This document shows, piece by piece, positions 45,904 to 55,782 of a DNA stretch of 64,000 bases. The stretch is from positions 1,612,001-1,676,000 of the forward strand of contig NZ_CP067019.1 in assembly GCF_016599715.1 (NCBI RefSeq), given 5' to 3'. The DNA is from Acinetobacter sp. CS-2 (lineage in GTDB: Bacteria > Pseudomonadota > Gammaproteobacteria > Pseudomonadales > Moraxellaceae). The notes under the pieces were generated by a model. It saw only the letters and a list, made by a program, of their open reading frames with translations, did not search any database and was not told the origin of the DNA. The translations under genes were made by a program, and so were the position numbers. The first letter of the stretch is position 1, and every line of letters begins with the position of its first letter.

Positions 45904-47094
45904 ATGTTTTTAACTAAAACAGCACATCTGGATCATGCAACTCAGCACTCTGCACAGCGTTTATCTACATTACTGAGCTTCTTTAGTTTAGGTCTCAGTA
46001 CTGCAGCATGGGCTCCGCTGATTCCCTACGCACAGCAGCGACTTCATCTGAATCATGCCGATTTTGGTACTTTATTGCTGTGTATCGGTGCAGGTTCCAT
46101 GCTGGCAATGCCTGCAACAGGTTTACTAATCCAGAAAGTGGGGTGTCGTGCCATTATTTCCGTAGCCGTTTTATTGTTGCTCATGGTTTTACCCACCTTT
46201 GCCTTAACCAGTAGTATTTTGATCATGACCGTTGCTTTGTTCCTGTTTGGTACAGCTGCGGGTAGCCTGGGTGTGGCAATTAATTTACAAGCTGTGATTG
46301 TGGAAAAAAACAGTACCAAAAGCATGATGTCGCAGTTTCATGGCATGTGCAGTTTAGGTGGTCTGGCCGGAGTCATGACTGTTACTGCCTTACTTGCAGC
46401 GGGTATGAGCCCATTGATGAGTGCTTTGGCAATTTGTCTTTTATTGATGGTTTTGAGCCTAATTGCTGTGCCTAACAGTTTAGCGGTCATTGAAAAGGAA
46501 CCAAAAACTGATACTACTGAAGTTGAAAGCAAGACCAAAAAATTCCCCAGTCCCTTAATCATTTTAATAGGTCTGGTGTGTTTTATTGCTTTTCTTTCAG
46601 AAGGTTCAGCAATGGATTGGAGCGGAATTTATCTGATCAATGAATACGGCGTAAAACCTGCTTTAGCTGGTCTGGCGTATACCTGCTTTGCAATTGCCAT
46701 GACTTCAGGGCGTTTTGCAGGTCATTATTTAATTGAGGCTCTGGGTGAAAAAAATATCATCATCTACAGTGCAGTTTGTGCAGCGCTTGGACTGTTTACG
46801 GTGGTGGTTGCTCCACACTGGATTGTGGTTTTATTAGGCTATGCTTTACTGGGCTTGGGTTGTTCGAATATTGTTCCGGTGATGTTTTCACGTGTGGGCC
46901 GTCAAAGTGTCATGTCTAAAGCAGCCGCATTGTCATGTGTCTCTATCATGGCGTATACCGGCTCTTTATTGGGACCTGCTTTGGTTGGGATTAGCAGTGA
47001 AATGATGGGCTTGTCTGTCGTCTTTGGGTTTATTGCGACTTTGCTTTTAACCATTGCTTTTTTAAACCGTTTTACTCAGGTCAAAGCTTCTTAA
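45904..47094 (+). CDS. Major facilitator superfamily transporter (YbjJ-like)
   Basis: 396 residues with 12 predicted membrane helices and an MFS loop region (IQKVGCRAI). GMCSLGGLAGVMT and the second-half WSGIYLINEYGVKPALAGLAYTCFAIAMTSGRF resemble the YbjJ subgroup. The substrate is unknown. A cytoplasmic loop with acidic and lysine-rich residues (KEPKTDTTEVESKTKK) separates the halves. Confidence 0.82.
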   Translation: MFLTKTAHLDHATQHSAQRLSTLLSFFSLGLSTAAWAPLIPYAQQRLHLNHADFGTLLLCIGAGSMLAMPATGLLIQKVGCRAIISVAVLLLLMVLPTFALTSSILIMTVALFLFGTAAGSLGVAINLQAVIVEKNSTKSMMSQFHGMCSLGGLAGVMTVTALLAAGMSPLMSALAICLLLMVLSLIAVPNSLAVIEKEPKTDTTEVESKTKKFPSPLIILIGLVCFIAFLSEGSAMDWSGIYLINEYGVKPALAGLAYTCFAIAMTSGRFAGHYLIEALGEKNIIIYSAVCAALGLFTVVVAPHWIVVLLGYALLGLGCSNIVPVMFSRVGRQSVMSKAAALSCVSIMAYTGSLLGPALVGISSEMMGLSVVFGFIATLLLTIAFLNRFTQVKAS

Positions 47095-47120
47095 TATCTT
47101 GATTTAATTTATTAAAATAG

Positions 47121-47156
47121 AACGAGCATACTCAAGAGTAGATATGCTCGTTTTTT
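47121..47156. terminator. Bidirectional terminator between the MFS gene and otsA
   Basis: AACGAGCATA (47121-47130) pairs with TATGCTCGTT (47143-47152), followed by six T. Confidence 0.88.
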
Positions 47157-47160
47157 ATCA

Positions 47161-48624
47161 CTAAAAAATATAAAATTCTTGTCTTAAATACTTAATAATT
47201 CGCAATTTTCTGACAAGATTTTTTAGTGAATGAGGGGGGGTATTCACTTTTTCAGCGCCTTTCAGATCGGCTAAAAATGCATTACGCCAGTCATTGATAT
47301 CAAAACTTTTTAAGCCATTCATTAATTGCTGATAGCGTTCCAAACGTTCTGATTTTGCCATGGTTAAGGCTTTTTTTAAGGCATGAATCATGCTGCTGCA
47401 ATTTTCAGGATCGACCATTAACGCTTCAGACATCTGTGCTGCTGCACCGGTATATTTTGAAAGAATCAGTACTCCCGGATTTTCCGGGTCCTGGGCCGCG
47501 ATAAACTCTTTGGCCACCAGATTCATCCCGTCACGCAAAGAATTTACCCAGCAAATATTGGCCTGCCGATAAATTTTCATTAATACATCATGTGAAATGG
47601 TGGCATGGGTACAGTTGATCGGTAACCAGTTATCTTGGGAAAACTCTTGATTAATCCAATCCACCTTGGACTGTAAATGTTCGAATAAATCTTTATACGC
47701 GGCAATTTCCATACGGCAAGGACAGGCAATTTGTATGTCGGTAAGATGCTTATGATATTCAGGATTGCTCTGTAAAAATGCTTCCAGGGCATTAAACCGT
47801 TCGATTAACCCTTTGGAATAATCAATGCGATCGACGCTAATAATGGTTTGCTGATCACTAAGACTCACAAATTCAAATATAGTGGAAGTATTTTCATCTT
47901 TTTGCTCGGCGACTTTTTGTATCAGTTCGGGGTTAACCCCAATCGGATAGCATTGCACAGTGACCTGATGATGATTAAAGCTCAATATGTGAGTATTGAT
48001 AGGCTGAGTAGCCAGATAATGACTACACACTTGCATACATTGCTGCTGGTCATGTTCAGTTTGTAAACCTACAACATCATACTGGCAAAGGTCTTGAATC
48101 AATGATTGTGCGGTAGGAATTAAATTCCAGATCTTTAGGCCAGCAAAGGGAATATGCAGGAAAAATCCAATTCTATTTTTCATGCCCATTTCCCGACAAT
48201 AACGCGCCACACTTAAAAAATGGTAATCATGTACCCAGATCAAATCGTCTGGCTCGGCCATTTGTTTGAGCTGTCTGGCGAATAGCTGATTAACCTGTTG
48301 ATAGGTTGTGTATTCCTGAGCCTGGTATTCAATTAAATCGGCGCGATCATGCATTGCCGGCCATAAAGTATTATTGGCAAAACCACAGTAATAATTTTGG
48401 TACTGTTCTTCGGTTAAAGGACATGTAACGTATTCCACACCTTTAAATTCGGTTTGATTGAAGTGCGGCTCTTGATGATTGGTGATTTTTTCACCATTCC
48501 AACCTAGCCAGATTCCACCAATATCAGCAAGTGCATCTTGCAAGGCCACGGCTAATCCCCCAGCGGTAGATTTATCGGGATTGGGTAAACTGACACGGTT
48601 CGATAATACGATTAATCTAGACAT
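47161..48624 (-). CDS. otsA: Trehalose-6-phosphate synthase
   Basis: A 487-residue GT20 glycosyltransferase. It forms trehalose 6-phosphate from UDP-glucose and glucose 6-phosphate for osmotic and heat protection. Motifs: LIVLSNRVSLPNPDKSTAGGLAVAL, WVHDYHFLSVARYCRE, VDRIDYSKGLIERFNALE (phosphate-binding Arg and Lys) and SLRDGMNLVAKEFIAAQ. The ATG at 48624 follows AGGGAG; a longer frame to 48663 is not supported. Its start overlaps the otsB end by 13 bp. Confidence 0.95.
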   Translation of the reverse strand: MSRLIVLSNRVSLPNPDKSTAGGLAVALQDALADIGGIWLGWNGEKITNHQEPHFNQTEFKGVEYVTCPLTEEQYQNYYCGFANNTLWPAMHDRADLIEYQAQEYTTYQQVNQLFARQLKQMAEPDDLIWVHDYHFLSVARYCREMGMKNRIGFFLHIPFAGLKIWNLIPTAQSLIQDLCQYDVVGLQTEHDQQQCMQVCSHYLATQPINTHILSFNHHQVTVQCYPIGVNPELIQKVAEQKDENTSTIFEFVSLSDQQTIISVDRIDYSKGLIERFNALEAFLQSNPEYHKHLTDIQIACPCRMEIAAYKDLFEHLQSKVDWINQEFSQDNWLPINCTHATISHDVLMKIYRQANICWVNSLRDGMNLVAKEFIAAQDPENPGVLILSKYTGAAAQMSEALMVDPENCSSMIHALKKALTMAKSERLERYQQLMNGLKSFDINDWRNAFLADLKGAEKVNTPPHSLKNLVRKLRIIKYLRQEFYIF

Positions 48625-49460
48625 GCTTTTTCTCCCTCTGATACTTGAGACAGTCTCAAACAATGTTCTTCTAAGAATTGTGAAAATAAATCAAGAAAAT
48701 CAGTAACATCTTCAACATTTTTTAGTCGGTAATGCGCCTGGGTAGGTTCTGGTCCAACTTTTATACTGATACCTTCTAACTGATTGATAACTTTGAAGCC
48801 AGATTCGTCGGTTTTGTCATCCCCAATGAAAATAGCGAATACATCATTAAGATTTAAATACTCCAACATCGTTTGAATCGCTTGTCCCTTATCTGCCTGT
48901 TGAGGGAGCAATTCAAATACATATTTCCCTTCATTTATTTTCAGTTCTGGGTAGGTTTCTAGAAGTTCTTCAGCAATTTGTTTTGCAATATCAGCAAGTT
49001 CAGGATGTTGACGATAATGTATGGCAACAGAATAGGTTTTGTTTTCAATCAACAATTGAGGATAGGGCTGACAGCGTTTTCGAATATCATCTTGTAATGA
49101 AGAAAAATGAATTGCATTTGTAGCAATACTGAATTGAGTGTCGTCATCGATTTTTATTTCCAGGCCATGCGTACCCGCTATGGGCATTTTTAAAGGAAAC
49201 AGGAGTTTTGAGGCAACCTTGACTGAACGACCCGTGAGAAAGATGATCAAAACATTCAAATGACTTAACTGCTGTAAAGTATTTAAGGTGGTCAATGAAA
49301 TAAAACTTTGAGAGGGATCAGGATGAAATTCTGAGATTGTTCCATCAATATCCAGAAATAAACAATACTTTTTATCCAGGGATAAATAAGGAATTATAAA
49401 CTGTAACAAGTTATGAGCGTAATATTGATCGGGGTGATAATAAGAACTTGAGCCACACAT
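48612..49460 (-). CDS. otsB: Trehalose-6-phosphate phosphatase
   Basis: A 282-residue HAD phosphatase that makes trehalose. Motif I is FLDIDGTISEFHPDPSQS near residue 37; motif II LTGRSVK; GTHGLEIK; motif IV GDDKTDESGF. It is first in the otsB-otsA operon, in the reverse order to enterobacterial otsBA naming but the same gene order. The promoter lies in the A+T-rich region above 49460. Confidence 0.92.
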   Translation of the reverse strand: MCGSSSYYHPDQYYAHNLLQFIIPYLSLDKKYCLFLDIDGTISEFHPDPSQSFISLTTLNTLQQLSHLNVLIIFLTGRSVKVASKLLFPLKMPIAGTHGLEIKIDDDTQFSIATNAIHFSSLQDDIRKRCQPYPQLLIENKTYSVAIHYRQHPELADIAKQIAEELLETYPELKINEGKYVFELLPQQADKGQAIQTMLEYLNLNDVFAIFIGDDKTDESGFKVINQLEGISIKVGPEPTQAHYRLKNVEDVTDFLDLFSQFLEEHCLRLSQVSEGEKACLD

Positions 49461-50196
49461 ATTTACTGTCTATTAATTATTTGATTCATTCATAAATATC
49501 ATTAAAAAAATAATTGAGGGATAAAAATATTATTAAAGCTACATAAAATAAATAAATTTTACATAGTTTATGCTTATTTTATTTTTGTCTAATTTGAAAT
49601 ATGTGCCTGAGTGAGATTAAAAAATATAGATTTTAAGGTGTTAGAATGTAGATAAAGTCTCATTCCAAGTATTTTTTTACATTTAAAATCCGATTAAAAA
49701 TACTTGCAAAATCAGCCAAAAAATAAATTGTAATTATTGATATTTAATGAATATATAGTTAAAAAATAAGGTATTAAACTTGCTAATTAAATATTTTTGC
49801 ATAACATGGTTACATTTTATATAACTTTGATTACACGAATGTACATTGACGTATATTTGTCACAATGCAATATTTTTTCTATGAAAACATATTGAATTTA
49901 TAATTCAAGTGGATATTCACTTGGAGTGTTTAGTAGACATGATCTTGAAATAATATTTAAAAAGATTAATAACGTCATATTCTTGATTATAAATTTGAAT
50001 TGAAAATTATTATAATTTTTTAAGGAGGAATTATAAGACTTATTGTTCTCGATTATCATTGTGAGCAAAAAATGATTTGTTAATTTATATAAACTTTAAC
50101 CATGATTACTTTAGAAAAATATTGCTATAGGATTTATATAATTTAATTTGTAATTTGGTTAAATCAATCTAAACATATTTATATAAGCGGATAAAC
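49461..50196. other. A+T-rich intergenic region upstream of otsB
   Basis: 736 bases, by eye among the most A+T-rich stretches in the window. No frame, hairpin or recognised site was found. The divergent otsB promoter and that of the small gene at 50197 lie here. Confidence 0.45.
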
Positions 50197-50466
50197 ATGA
50201 ATATGAAAAATGAATTATGTAGTCTGGAACAAATTTATAATTTTTTACTTATGCGTCCTTATTTTCATAAGAACACCCAGTTCGAGAAGTTAAAAGAATT
50301 TTTTTATGAAATCCATGAAATGAATGGCGGTTTTTTTGAAGTTAAAAATTCTTATAGCTTTTTGGGGACATTTAACGGTAAGCAAAAGGTCATAGATTCT
50401 ACCCATTCTCCTAATTTTCTTGATAAAAAAGTATTCTTGGAATGGGTAATCAGACAGATAAATTAA
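50197..50466 (+). CDS. Small hypothetical protein
   Basis: 89 residues, starting MNMKNELCSLEQIYNFLLMRP. It is rich in Phe and Asn/Lys (FKEFFYEIHEMNGGFFEV-like run) with no signal peptide or membrane helix. I recognise no family. It begins in A+T-rich DNA, and composition alone could produce such a frame. A continuous, non-repetitive amino-acid sequence and a following small gene make it a plausible real gene. A Shine-Dalgarno is not obvious (AAGCGG at 50186). Confidence 0.5.
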   Translation: MNMKNELCSLEQIYNFLLMRPYFHKNTQFEKLKEFFYEIHEMNGGFFEVKNSYSFLGTFNGKQKVIDSTHSPNFLDKKVFLEWVIRQIN

Positions 50467-50527
50467 CGATGAGATAAAAGCTATTTTATGCTCTGTACCT
50501 TTTAGAAATATGATGGATGGAATCAAC

Positions 50528-50866
50528 ATGATCAAGAAACATATATGCTTTGTAGTAATGGCACTATTGGGGTTAGGGGGATGTCAAACCTATAGCACAA
50601 ATCAAACGCACTTTATCATGATTACAAAATCATTAGGAACCAAACAGTGTTCGGGAGTCAATGCCGATGATCAGCTTCAGCAACTTAAACATGAATTAGA
50701 ACAGGCAAATATTAAAGTTTTTGCTGCTGAAATAGGTACAGATCAAATGTCACATATTGCTTTATGTGGGGCAGACGACAGTAAAATCGCGATTTTCAAA
50801 ATCAGACAAGAGTCAGTCATTAGCGCTGAAAACATGGGTTATAAACTAAAAATAACGGATGAATAA
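50528..50866 (+). CDS. Small lipoprotein of unknown function
   Basis: 112 residues. The N-terminus MIKKHICFVVMALLGLGGCQ is a lipoprotein signal with lipobox LGGC. The rest is a small soluble domain including two cysteines (TKQCSGVNADDQL and IALCGADDSKIAIFKI), which might form a disulfide in the periplasm. The sequence from 50510 extends it by 6 residues, but ATG 50528 starts the signal better. No family recognised. Confidence 0.7.
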   Translation: MIKKHICFVVMALLGLGGCQTYSTNQTHFIMITKSLGTKQCSGVNADDQLQQLKHELEQANIKVFAAEIGTDQMSHIALCGADDSKIAIFKIRQESVISAENMGYKLKITDE

Positions 50867-50969
50867 TGATTACCGGTTTAATTTTATTGAAATTACAAGT
50901 CAACAATCTGGGGGAAAGATCAGAGTACAGCTCCTAGTAGAGCTATTTCAGAAGGAATGTGTGATTTGC

Positions 50970-51003
50970 AATTAAAAGTGACTGATTAAAGTCACTTTTA
51001 ATT
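50970..51003. terminator. Terminator shared by the small lipoprotein and DUF2147 genes
   Basis: AATTAAAAGTGACT (50970-50983) pairs perfectly with AGTCACTTTTAATT (50990-51003), a 14-bp stem. It lies between the two convergent genes. Confidence 0.8.
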
Positions 51004-51020
51004 GATTCAATCTGATGGTG

Positions 51021-51464
51021 TTAATGGATACGTCCCCAAGTCTGGCTTCGACCAAGGGCGGATATACCAATGTAGCCTCGACCATTTAAAGTTTTGCCAT
51101 CTTCAGAGAGTTTGGCATTAAAGCTATAAGTTTTACCATTTTTAGGATCGGTAATTTTTCCGCCATCATAGCTATTGTTCCCGGCCTTTTTCAGTCCAGA
51201 TACGATCTGTACGCCTTGAAGCGGTTTATTATAAAATTTACCCTTACACTTGGTACATTTTTCTCCTTCAGTGCCTTCCAATACATCTACAATCTTTGCT
51301 GAAAGCACACCCTTCGATGTTTCAGTAAATTGAACCACAGATAAGGGTTTCTTGGTCACATCATCAATCGTTTTCCATTTGCTTCCATGTAAGGGGTCGG
51401 CAGCCAGAGCCAGTGTGGAAACGAGCGACAGTCCGATTATGCTTAGCGTTGTTTTTATCATCAT
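51021..51464 (-). CDS. DUF2147-family exported protein
   Basis: 147 residues with a cleavable signal peptide (TLSIIGLSLVSTLALAAD, cleavage after ALA near residue 22). The mature part shows DPLHGSKWKTIDD, a CTKCKG pair and LNGRGYIGISALGRSQTWGRI, typical of DUF2147. Function unknown; probably periplasmic. Two adjacent ATGs could start the frame. Confidence 0.85.
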   Translation of the reverse strand: MMIKTTLSIIGLSLVSTLALAADPLHGSKWKTIDDVTKKPLSVVQFTETSKGVLSAKIVDVLEGTEGEKCTKCKGKFYNKPLQGVQIVSGLKKAGNNSYDGGKITDPKNGKTYSFNAKLSEDGKTLNGRGYIGISALGRSQTWGRIH

Positions 51465-52043
51465 TTGACCTCAACTGATTTGAGTAAACCTTTTTTGTAG
51501 AAATGCTTGAAGTCGTAGTTCGAGTTCCGACTTCAACAGGCACAAAATGCAGGTTTGCAGTTTGTAGCTAAAATCTTATTGAAAGATTTAGTATCTATTG
51601 TGGAAATTTTTATGAGCTTATGTGTGGAACCCTTTAATTGGATGTAATTTTTATTTTATTTTTCTACATAATTTGATTGAAATTTACTTTATTTCACAAT
51701 TCATGATGAAGCTCCACATGATGTCTAGTCGTGACTTATACCTGAGTAAGACCTACATATTTAGTAAAGTGTCTGGAAATATTGTCTTGATAGTGCCAGA
51801 TCTAAGTTGTCCTGTTTTAAGCATTTCTCATCAATAGGCGAGAACAGTAGACAAAAGTTATCAATCAGGCAAAATCCCTCTATAATACCGTCCATTATTT
51901 CTAGGGTCAGTTGTTTGCTTTGTTATACGAATGACGCTAGTCACATTATTTTTTAAGTCAGTTTCTTATCTGTAATTCGGCTTATATTTTATTTTCTGAT
52001 TTTTATGTGTTGCACTGACACATAAGAATATTTAGGTGCCCGC
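51465..52043. other. Upstream region of the OsmC-YcaO gene
   Basis: 579 bases with no supported gene. The left part is A+T-rich. The right part contains the promoter at 51858 and a ~150-base 5' leader with a hairpin (TTATGTGT at 52003 with ACACATAA at 52018) just before AGGTG and the ATG. Confidence 0.6.
51858..51886 (+). promoter_or_regulatory. Sigma-70 promoter for the OsmC-YcaO gene
   Basis: TTATCA (51858-51863), 17 bases, TATAAT (51881-51886). Near-consensus with optimal spacing, followed by a long 5' untranslated region. Confidence 0.7.
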
Positions 52044-54242
52044 ATGGAAATTAAGGTCAATTATCTTGACAACCTTCGACAAGAAGCCAAGTTCGATGAT
52101 TTCACGGTAATCGCCGATCAACCCATCCGCTATAAAGGTGACGGTTCAGCGCCAGGTCCCTTCGACTATTTTCTCGCATCATCAGCATTATGTGCCGCTT
52201 ACTTTGTAAAGGTGTACTGTGCAGCGCGTGACATTCCAACCGATAACATCCGTTTGTCGCAAAACAATATTGTCGACCCGGAAAACCGTTACAAGCAGAT
52301 TTTTAAAATTCAGGTTGAATTACCGGCTGATATTTCTGAAAAAGACCGCCAAGGTATTTTGCGCTCCATTGATCGCTGTACGGTAAAGAAAGTGATTCAA
52401 ACTGGCCCGGAATTCGTGATCGAAGAAGTGGAAAGTATTGATGCCGATGCTCAAGCTTTGCTGATGCCGAGCTTGACTTCGGAAAGCAGTACTTATATTC
52501 CAGGTAAAGACCTGCCATTAGAAGAAACCATCGCCAATATGTCCGGCATTATGGCGAATCTGGGCATGAAGATTGAAATCGCATCATGGCGCAACATTGT
52601 ACCGAATGTGTGGTCTTTACATATTCGTGATGCACAATCGCCGATGTGCTTTACCAACGGTAAAGGTTCGACCAAAGAAAGTGCTTTGGCTTCGGCCTTG
52701 GGTGAATTCATTGAACGCTTGAACTGCAACTTCTTTTATAACGACCAGTTCTGGGGGCAAGATATTGCCAATGCTGAATTTGTGCATTACCCGGATGAAA
52801 AATGGTTCCAGCCAGGTCCAAATGGGGAATTGCCAAAAGAAATTCTGGATGAATACACTTTAGAAGTTTATAACCCTGAAGATGAACTGCTCGGCACACA
52901 TTTGTATGATACCAACTCGGGCAATACTGCGCGTGGTATCTGTTCATTGCCATTTGTGCGTCATTCTGATGGTGAAACAGTTTATTTCCCATCCAACCTG
53001 ATTGAAAACCTGTATCTTTCCAATGGTATGAGTGCGGGGAATACCTTGGCCGAAGCCCAGGTCCAGTGTTTATCTGAAATTTTTGAACGTGCCGTTAAAC
53101 GCGAAATTTTAGAAGGTGAGCTTGCACTTCCGGATGTGCCTGAACATGTACTGGCAAAATATCCAAAAATTGTTGAAGGGATCAAAGGGCTGGAAGAGCA
53201 AGGCTTTCCAGTACTGGTTAAAGATGCTTCTTTAGGCGGCCAGTATCCGGTGATGTGCGTGACCTTGATGAACCCGCGTACGGGCGGTGTATTTGCCTCT
53301 TTTGGTGCACATCCGAACTTTGAAGTCGCTTTGGAACGGAGTTTGACTGAACTGCTCCAAGGTCGCAGTTTTGAAGGCCTGAATGATCTGCCTAAACCGA
53401 CATTCAGCAGTAACGCGGTAACCGAGCCGAATAACTTTGTCGAGCACTTTATTGATTCCAGTGGTGTCGTGTCATGGCGTTTCTTTAGTGCCCAGTCTGA
53501 CTACGCGTTTGTAGAGTGGGACTTTACCAACCAAGGTCAAAACTCCAATGCTGAAGAAGCGGCAATGTTGTTCGGCATTCTCGAAGATATGGGCAAGGAA
53601 GTATACATGGCTGTGTACGAGCATTTAGGTGCAACCGCTTGCCGTATTTTAGTACCGGGTTATTCGGAAATTTATCTGGTTGAAGATTTAATTTGGGATA
53701 ATACCAACAAGGCATTATTGTTCCGTGAAGATATCCTGAACTTGCACCGTTTGGATGAAGACCAGCTGGTCGCTCTGGTTGAACGTCTAGAAGATGTTGA
53801 AGTAGATGATTACACTGAAATTAGTACCTTGATTGGTATCGAGTTTGACGACAATACGGTATGGGGCCAGCTCACCATTCTGGAATTAAAACTATTGATT
53901 TATATTGCATTGCAAGAGTTTGAAGAAGCCAAAGAGCTGGTGGAAACTTTCCTGCAATATAATACCAATACCGTTGAGCGTGGCTTGTTCTATCAGTGCA
54001 TGAATGTGGTTCTGGAAGTAGAACTTGACGATGACATGGATCTGAACGATTACGAAGCTAATTTCCGCCGTATGTTTGGTGATGAGCGTATGGATGCGGT
54101 GATCGGCTCGATGGAAGGTAGTATCCGCTTCTATGGTTTAACTGAAACCAGCATGAAGCTTGAAGGTTTGGACCGTCATTTACGTCTGATCGATAGCTAC
54201 AAAAAACTGCATGCAGCACGGGGCAAAACTTTGTCAAAGTAA
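52044..54242 (+). CDS. ycaO: OsmC-YcaO fusion protein
   Basis: 732 residues. Residues 1-140 form an OsmC/Ohr-like domain (RYKGDGSAPGPFDYFLASSALCAAYFVKVYCAARDIP) with a Cys that matches the OsmC peroxide/thiol position. Residues about 165-560 are a YcaO domain: ETIANMSGIMANLGMKIEIAS, KGSTKESALASALGEFIERLNC and SNGMSAGNTLAEAQVQCLSEIFERAVK, with ATP-binding Glu residues in SALGEFIERL and ALSEIFER-like motifs. The C-terminal 150 residues are acidic helices. E. coli YcaO is linked to beta-methylthiolation of ribosomal protein S12. The OsmC fusion is not in the E. coli protein. Catalytic role here is not shown. Confidence 0.9.
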   Translation: MEIKVNYLDNLRQEAKFDDFTVIADQPIRYKGDGSAPGPFDYFLASSALCAAYFVKVYCAARDIPTDNIRLSQNNIVDPENRYKQIFKIQVELPADISEKDRQGILRSIDRCTVKKVIQTGPEFVIEEVESIDADAQALLMPSLTSESSTYIPGKDLPLEETIANMSGIMANLGMKIEIASWRNIVPNVWSLHIRDAQSPMCFTNGKGSTKESALASALGEFIERLNCNFFYNDQFWGQDIANAEFVHYPDEKWFQPGPNGELPKEILDEYTLEVYNPEDELLGTHLYDTNSGNTARGICSLPFVRHSDGETVYFPSNLIENLYLSNGMSAGNTLAEAQVQCLSEIFERAVKREILEGELALPDVPEHVLAKYPKIVEGIKGLEEQGFPVLVKDASLGGQYPVMCVTLMNPRTGGVFASFGAHPNFEVALERSLTELLQGRSFEGLNDLPKPTFSSNAVTEPNNFVEHFIDSSGVVSWRFFSAQSDYAFVEWDFTNQGQNSNAEEAAMLFGILEDMGKEVYMAVYEHLGATACRILVPGYSEIYLVEDLIWDNTNKALLFREDILNLHRLDEDQLVALVERLEDVEVDDYTEISTLIGIEFDDNTVWGQLTILELKLLIYIALQEFEEAKELVETFLQYNTNTVERGLFYQCMNVVLEVELDDDMDLNDYEANFRRMFGDERMDAVIGSMEGSIRFYGLTETSMKLEGLDRHLRLIDSYKKLHAARGKTLSK

Positions 54243-54821
54243 ACTCTTATTGAGGAGGACTCAGGTTTTGCTCTGATGCGAATATAAGCAAGAAAACGGC
54301 TTGTTCATAATGAATAAGCCGTTTTTTATTTTGAAAACCGCTTCAATTATTTCCTGATGTTTTTTTAAAATTAACTTTTATGGGATAGAGAGGTGTAGAT
54401 GAACCATTGGTAGTATTCCTGGTCTCTAACAAAATATTTATCCTGTGGGTTGATTTAAGATCATCATAACTAACTTTTATCCATTAAATACAGATGCATC
54501 CTTATGGTTTCAGTTCATGTTTCAAGTCTGGATTAAGTTTTCGAATTGAAAGTGTAAAACTTGCTGCAAATAAAGTTTTAGCAGCCTATAAATGCTGTAA
54601 AAAGTAATTAAGCATTTGAAATTATTAGCATTAACTATAAGCCTGATAAGCTGTTTAAGATTATTTTTTTGAAACTAAAAATAGCAAGTGCTTAATATTT
54701 TTTTATGGTTTAGGGTATCAAGCCAAACTTTATTCTATTAAAGCCCATCCCATTTTTAATTAGTCATGCCTTCGACTAGAGCATAGAATGAGTTCACTTT
54801 TGTTTTACTGGCGTTAGGCAT
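54243..54821. other. Intergenic region after the OsmC-YcaO gene
   Basis: 579 bases. It begins with the ycaO terminator (54293-54326). The remainder, up to the DMT gene, is A+T-rich and I see nothing that supports a gene. Confidence 0.45.
54293..54326 (+). terminator. Terminator after the OsmC-YcaO gene
   Basis: AAAACGGCTT...AAGCCGTTTTTT with inner TTCA...TGAA pairing and a T run. Confidence 0.88.
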
Positions 54822-55709
54822 ATGGCAGTGAGCTGGATTTTCTTCACTTTAATGGCAGCATTTATGCAGGCCTGGCGTAATGCCTTTCAAAAACAGCTGA
54901 GTACCACGGTCGATGTCTGGGGAGTCACGCTGGCTCGGTTTATTTTTGGATTGCCATTTGCTGCTCTTTACCTCAGTAGTCTGTATTATTTCAAGCCGGT
55001 TGAAAGTATCGTCCACTTCACGCCAAAGTTCTGGGTCTACATTGTGATTGCAGCTTCCAGCCAGATTTTAGCCACTGCATTGATGGTACAGCTGTTTAAG
55101 CAAAAAAATTACGCGATTGGGGTAGGGCTGGCTAAAAGTGAAGCGATACTGGCCGCGATTATTGGCGTAACTTTTCTGGCTGACCATTTGTCCTTTCTGG
55201 CTTGGATTGGGGTGGCACTGGGTGGTTATGCGGTATTTTTGCTGAGTAAAGGCCAGCAGATGTCCGGGTTCTCAGCCAAAACACTGGCTATTGGCATCGG
55301 AAGCGGTTTAAGTTTTGCCATTACTTCACTACTGGTACGAGAAGCCAGTTTAGAGCTCACAAATTTACCAAATTTACACCGTGCAGCATGGGTATTACTG
55401 CTGGTGATCAGTTTCCAGTGTATCAGTATGCTGCTTTATCTGGGGCTATTTAGCCGCCGTACTTTAATTGCCATGTGGCAACGTTTGGGTCTAACCTTTA
55501 AGGTGAGTGTGTGCAGTTTTATGGCATCGCTCGGCTGGTTCACTGCCATGAGCATGATGAGTGTACCGGTGGTCAAAACCTTAGGCCAAATCGAGATTCT
55601 GTTTAGTATGCTGATTTCCGCTTATTTCTTTAAAGAAAAACTGGCCCGTGCGGAGCATTGGGGATTGGTCTTAGTGGTGATTGCGGCAATCTTAGTGATC
55701 TGGGCCTGA
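54822..55709 (+). CDS. DMT (EamA)-family transporter
   Basis: 295 residues with ten predicted membrane helices in two EamA repeats (first about 1-140, second about 150-295). SEAILAAIIGVTFLADHLSFLAWIGVALGGYAVF ends the first repeat, LGQIEILFSMLISAYFFKEKLARAEHWG the second. These proteins export or import small metabolites; the substrate is unknown. The ATG at 54822 is the first in frame. A strong terminator follows. Confidence 0.88.
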   Translation: MAVSWIFFTLMAAFMQAWRNAFQKQLSTTVDVWGVTLARFIFGLPFAALYLSSLYYFKPVESIVHFTPKFWVYIVIAASSQILATALMVQLFKQKNYAIGVGLAKSEAILAAIIGVTFLADHLSFLAWIGVALGGYAVFLLSKGQQMSGFSAKTLAIGIGSGLSFAITSLLVREASLELTNLPNLHRAAWVLLLVISFQCISMLLYLGLFSRRTLIAMWQRLGLTFKVSVCSFMASLGWFTAMSMMSVPVVKTLGQIEILFSMLISAYFFKEKLARAEHWGLVLVVIAAILVIWA

Positions 55710-55733
55710 TACGAGAAAAAAGATGGAAAAGAT

Positions 55734-55763
55734 AAAAAAGCCACTTCAAAAAGTGGCTTTTTT
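55734..55763. terminator. Bidirectional terminator between the EamA gene and pcaD
   Basis: AAAAAAGCCACTT (55734-55746) pairs with AAGTGGCTTTTTT (55751-55763) around a CAAA loop, ending in T. Confidence 0.92.
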
Positions 55764-55782
55764 ACTCTTGCTCTATGCTTTT

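Noticed and set aside
51622..51837. 71-residue open frame upstream of the OsmC-YcaO gene
   Set aside because: A+T-rich, no ribosome site and no family resemblance.
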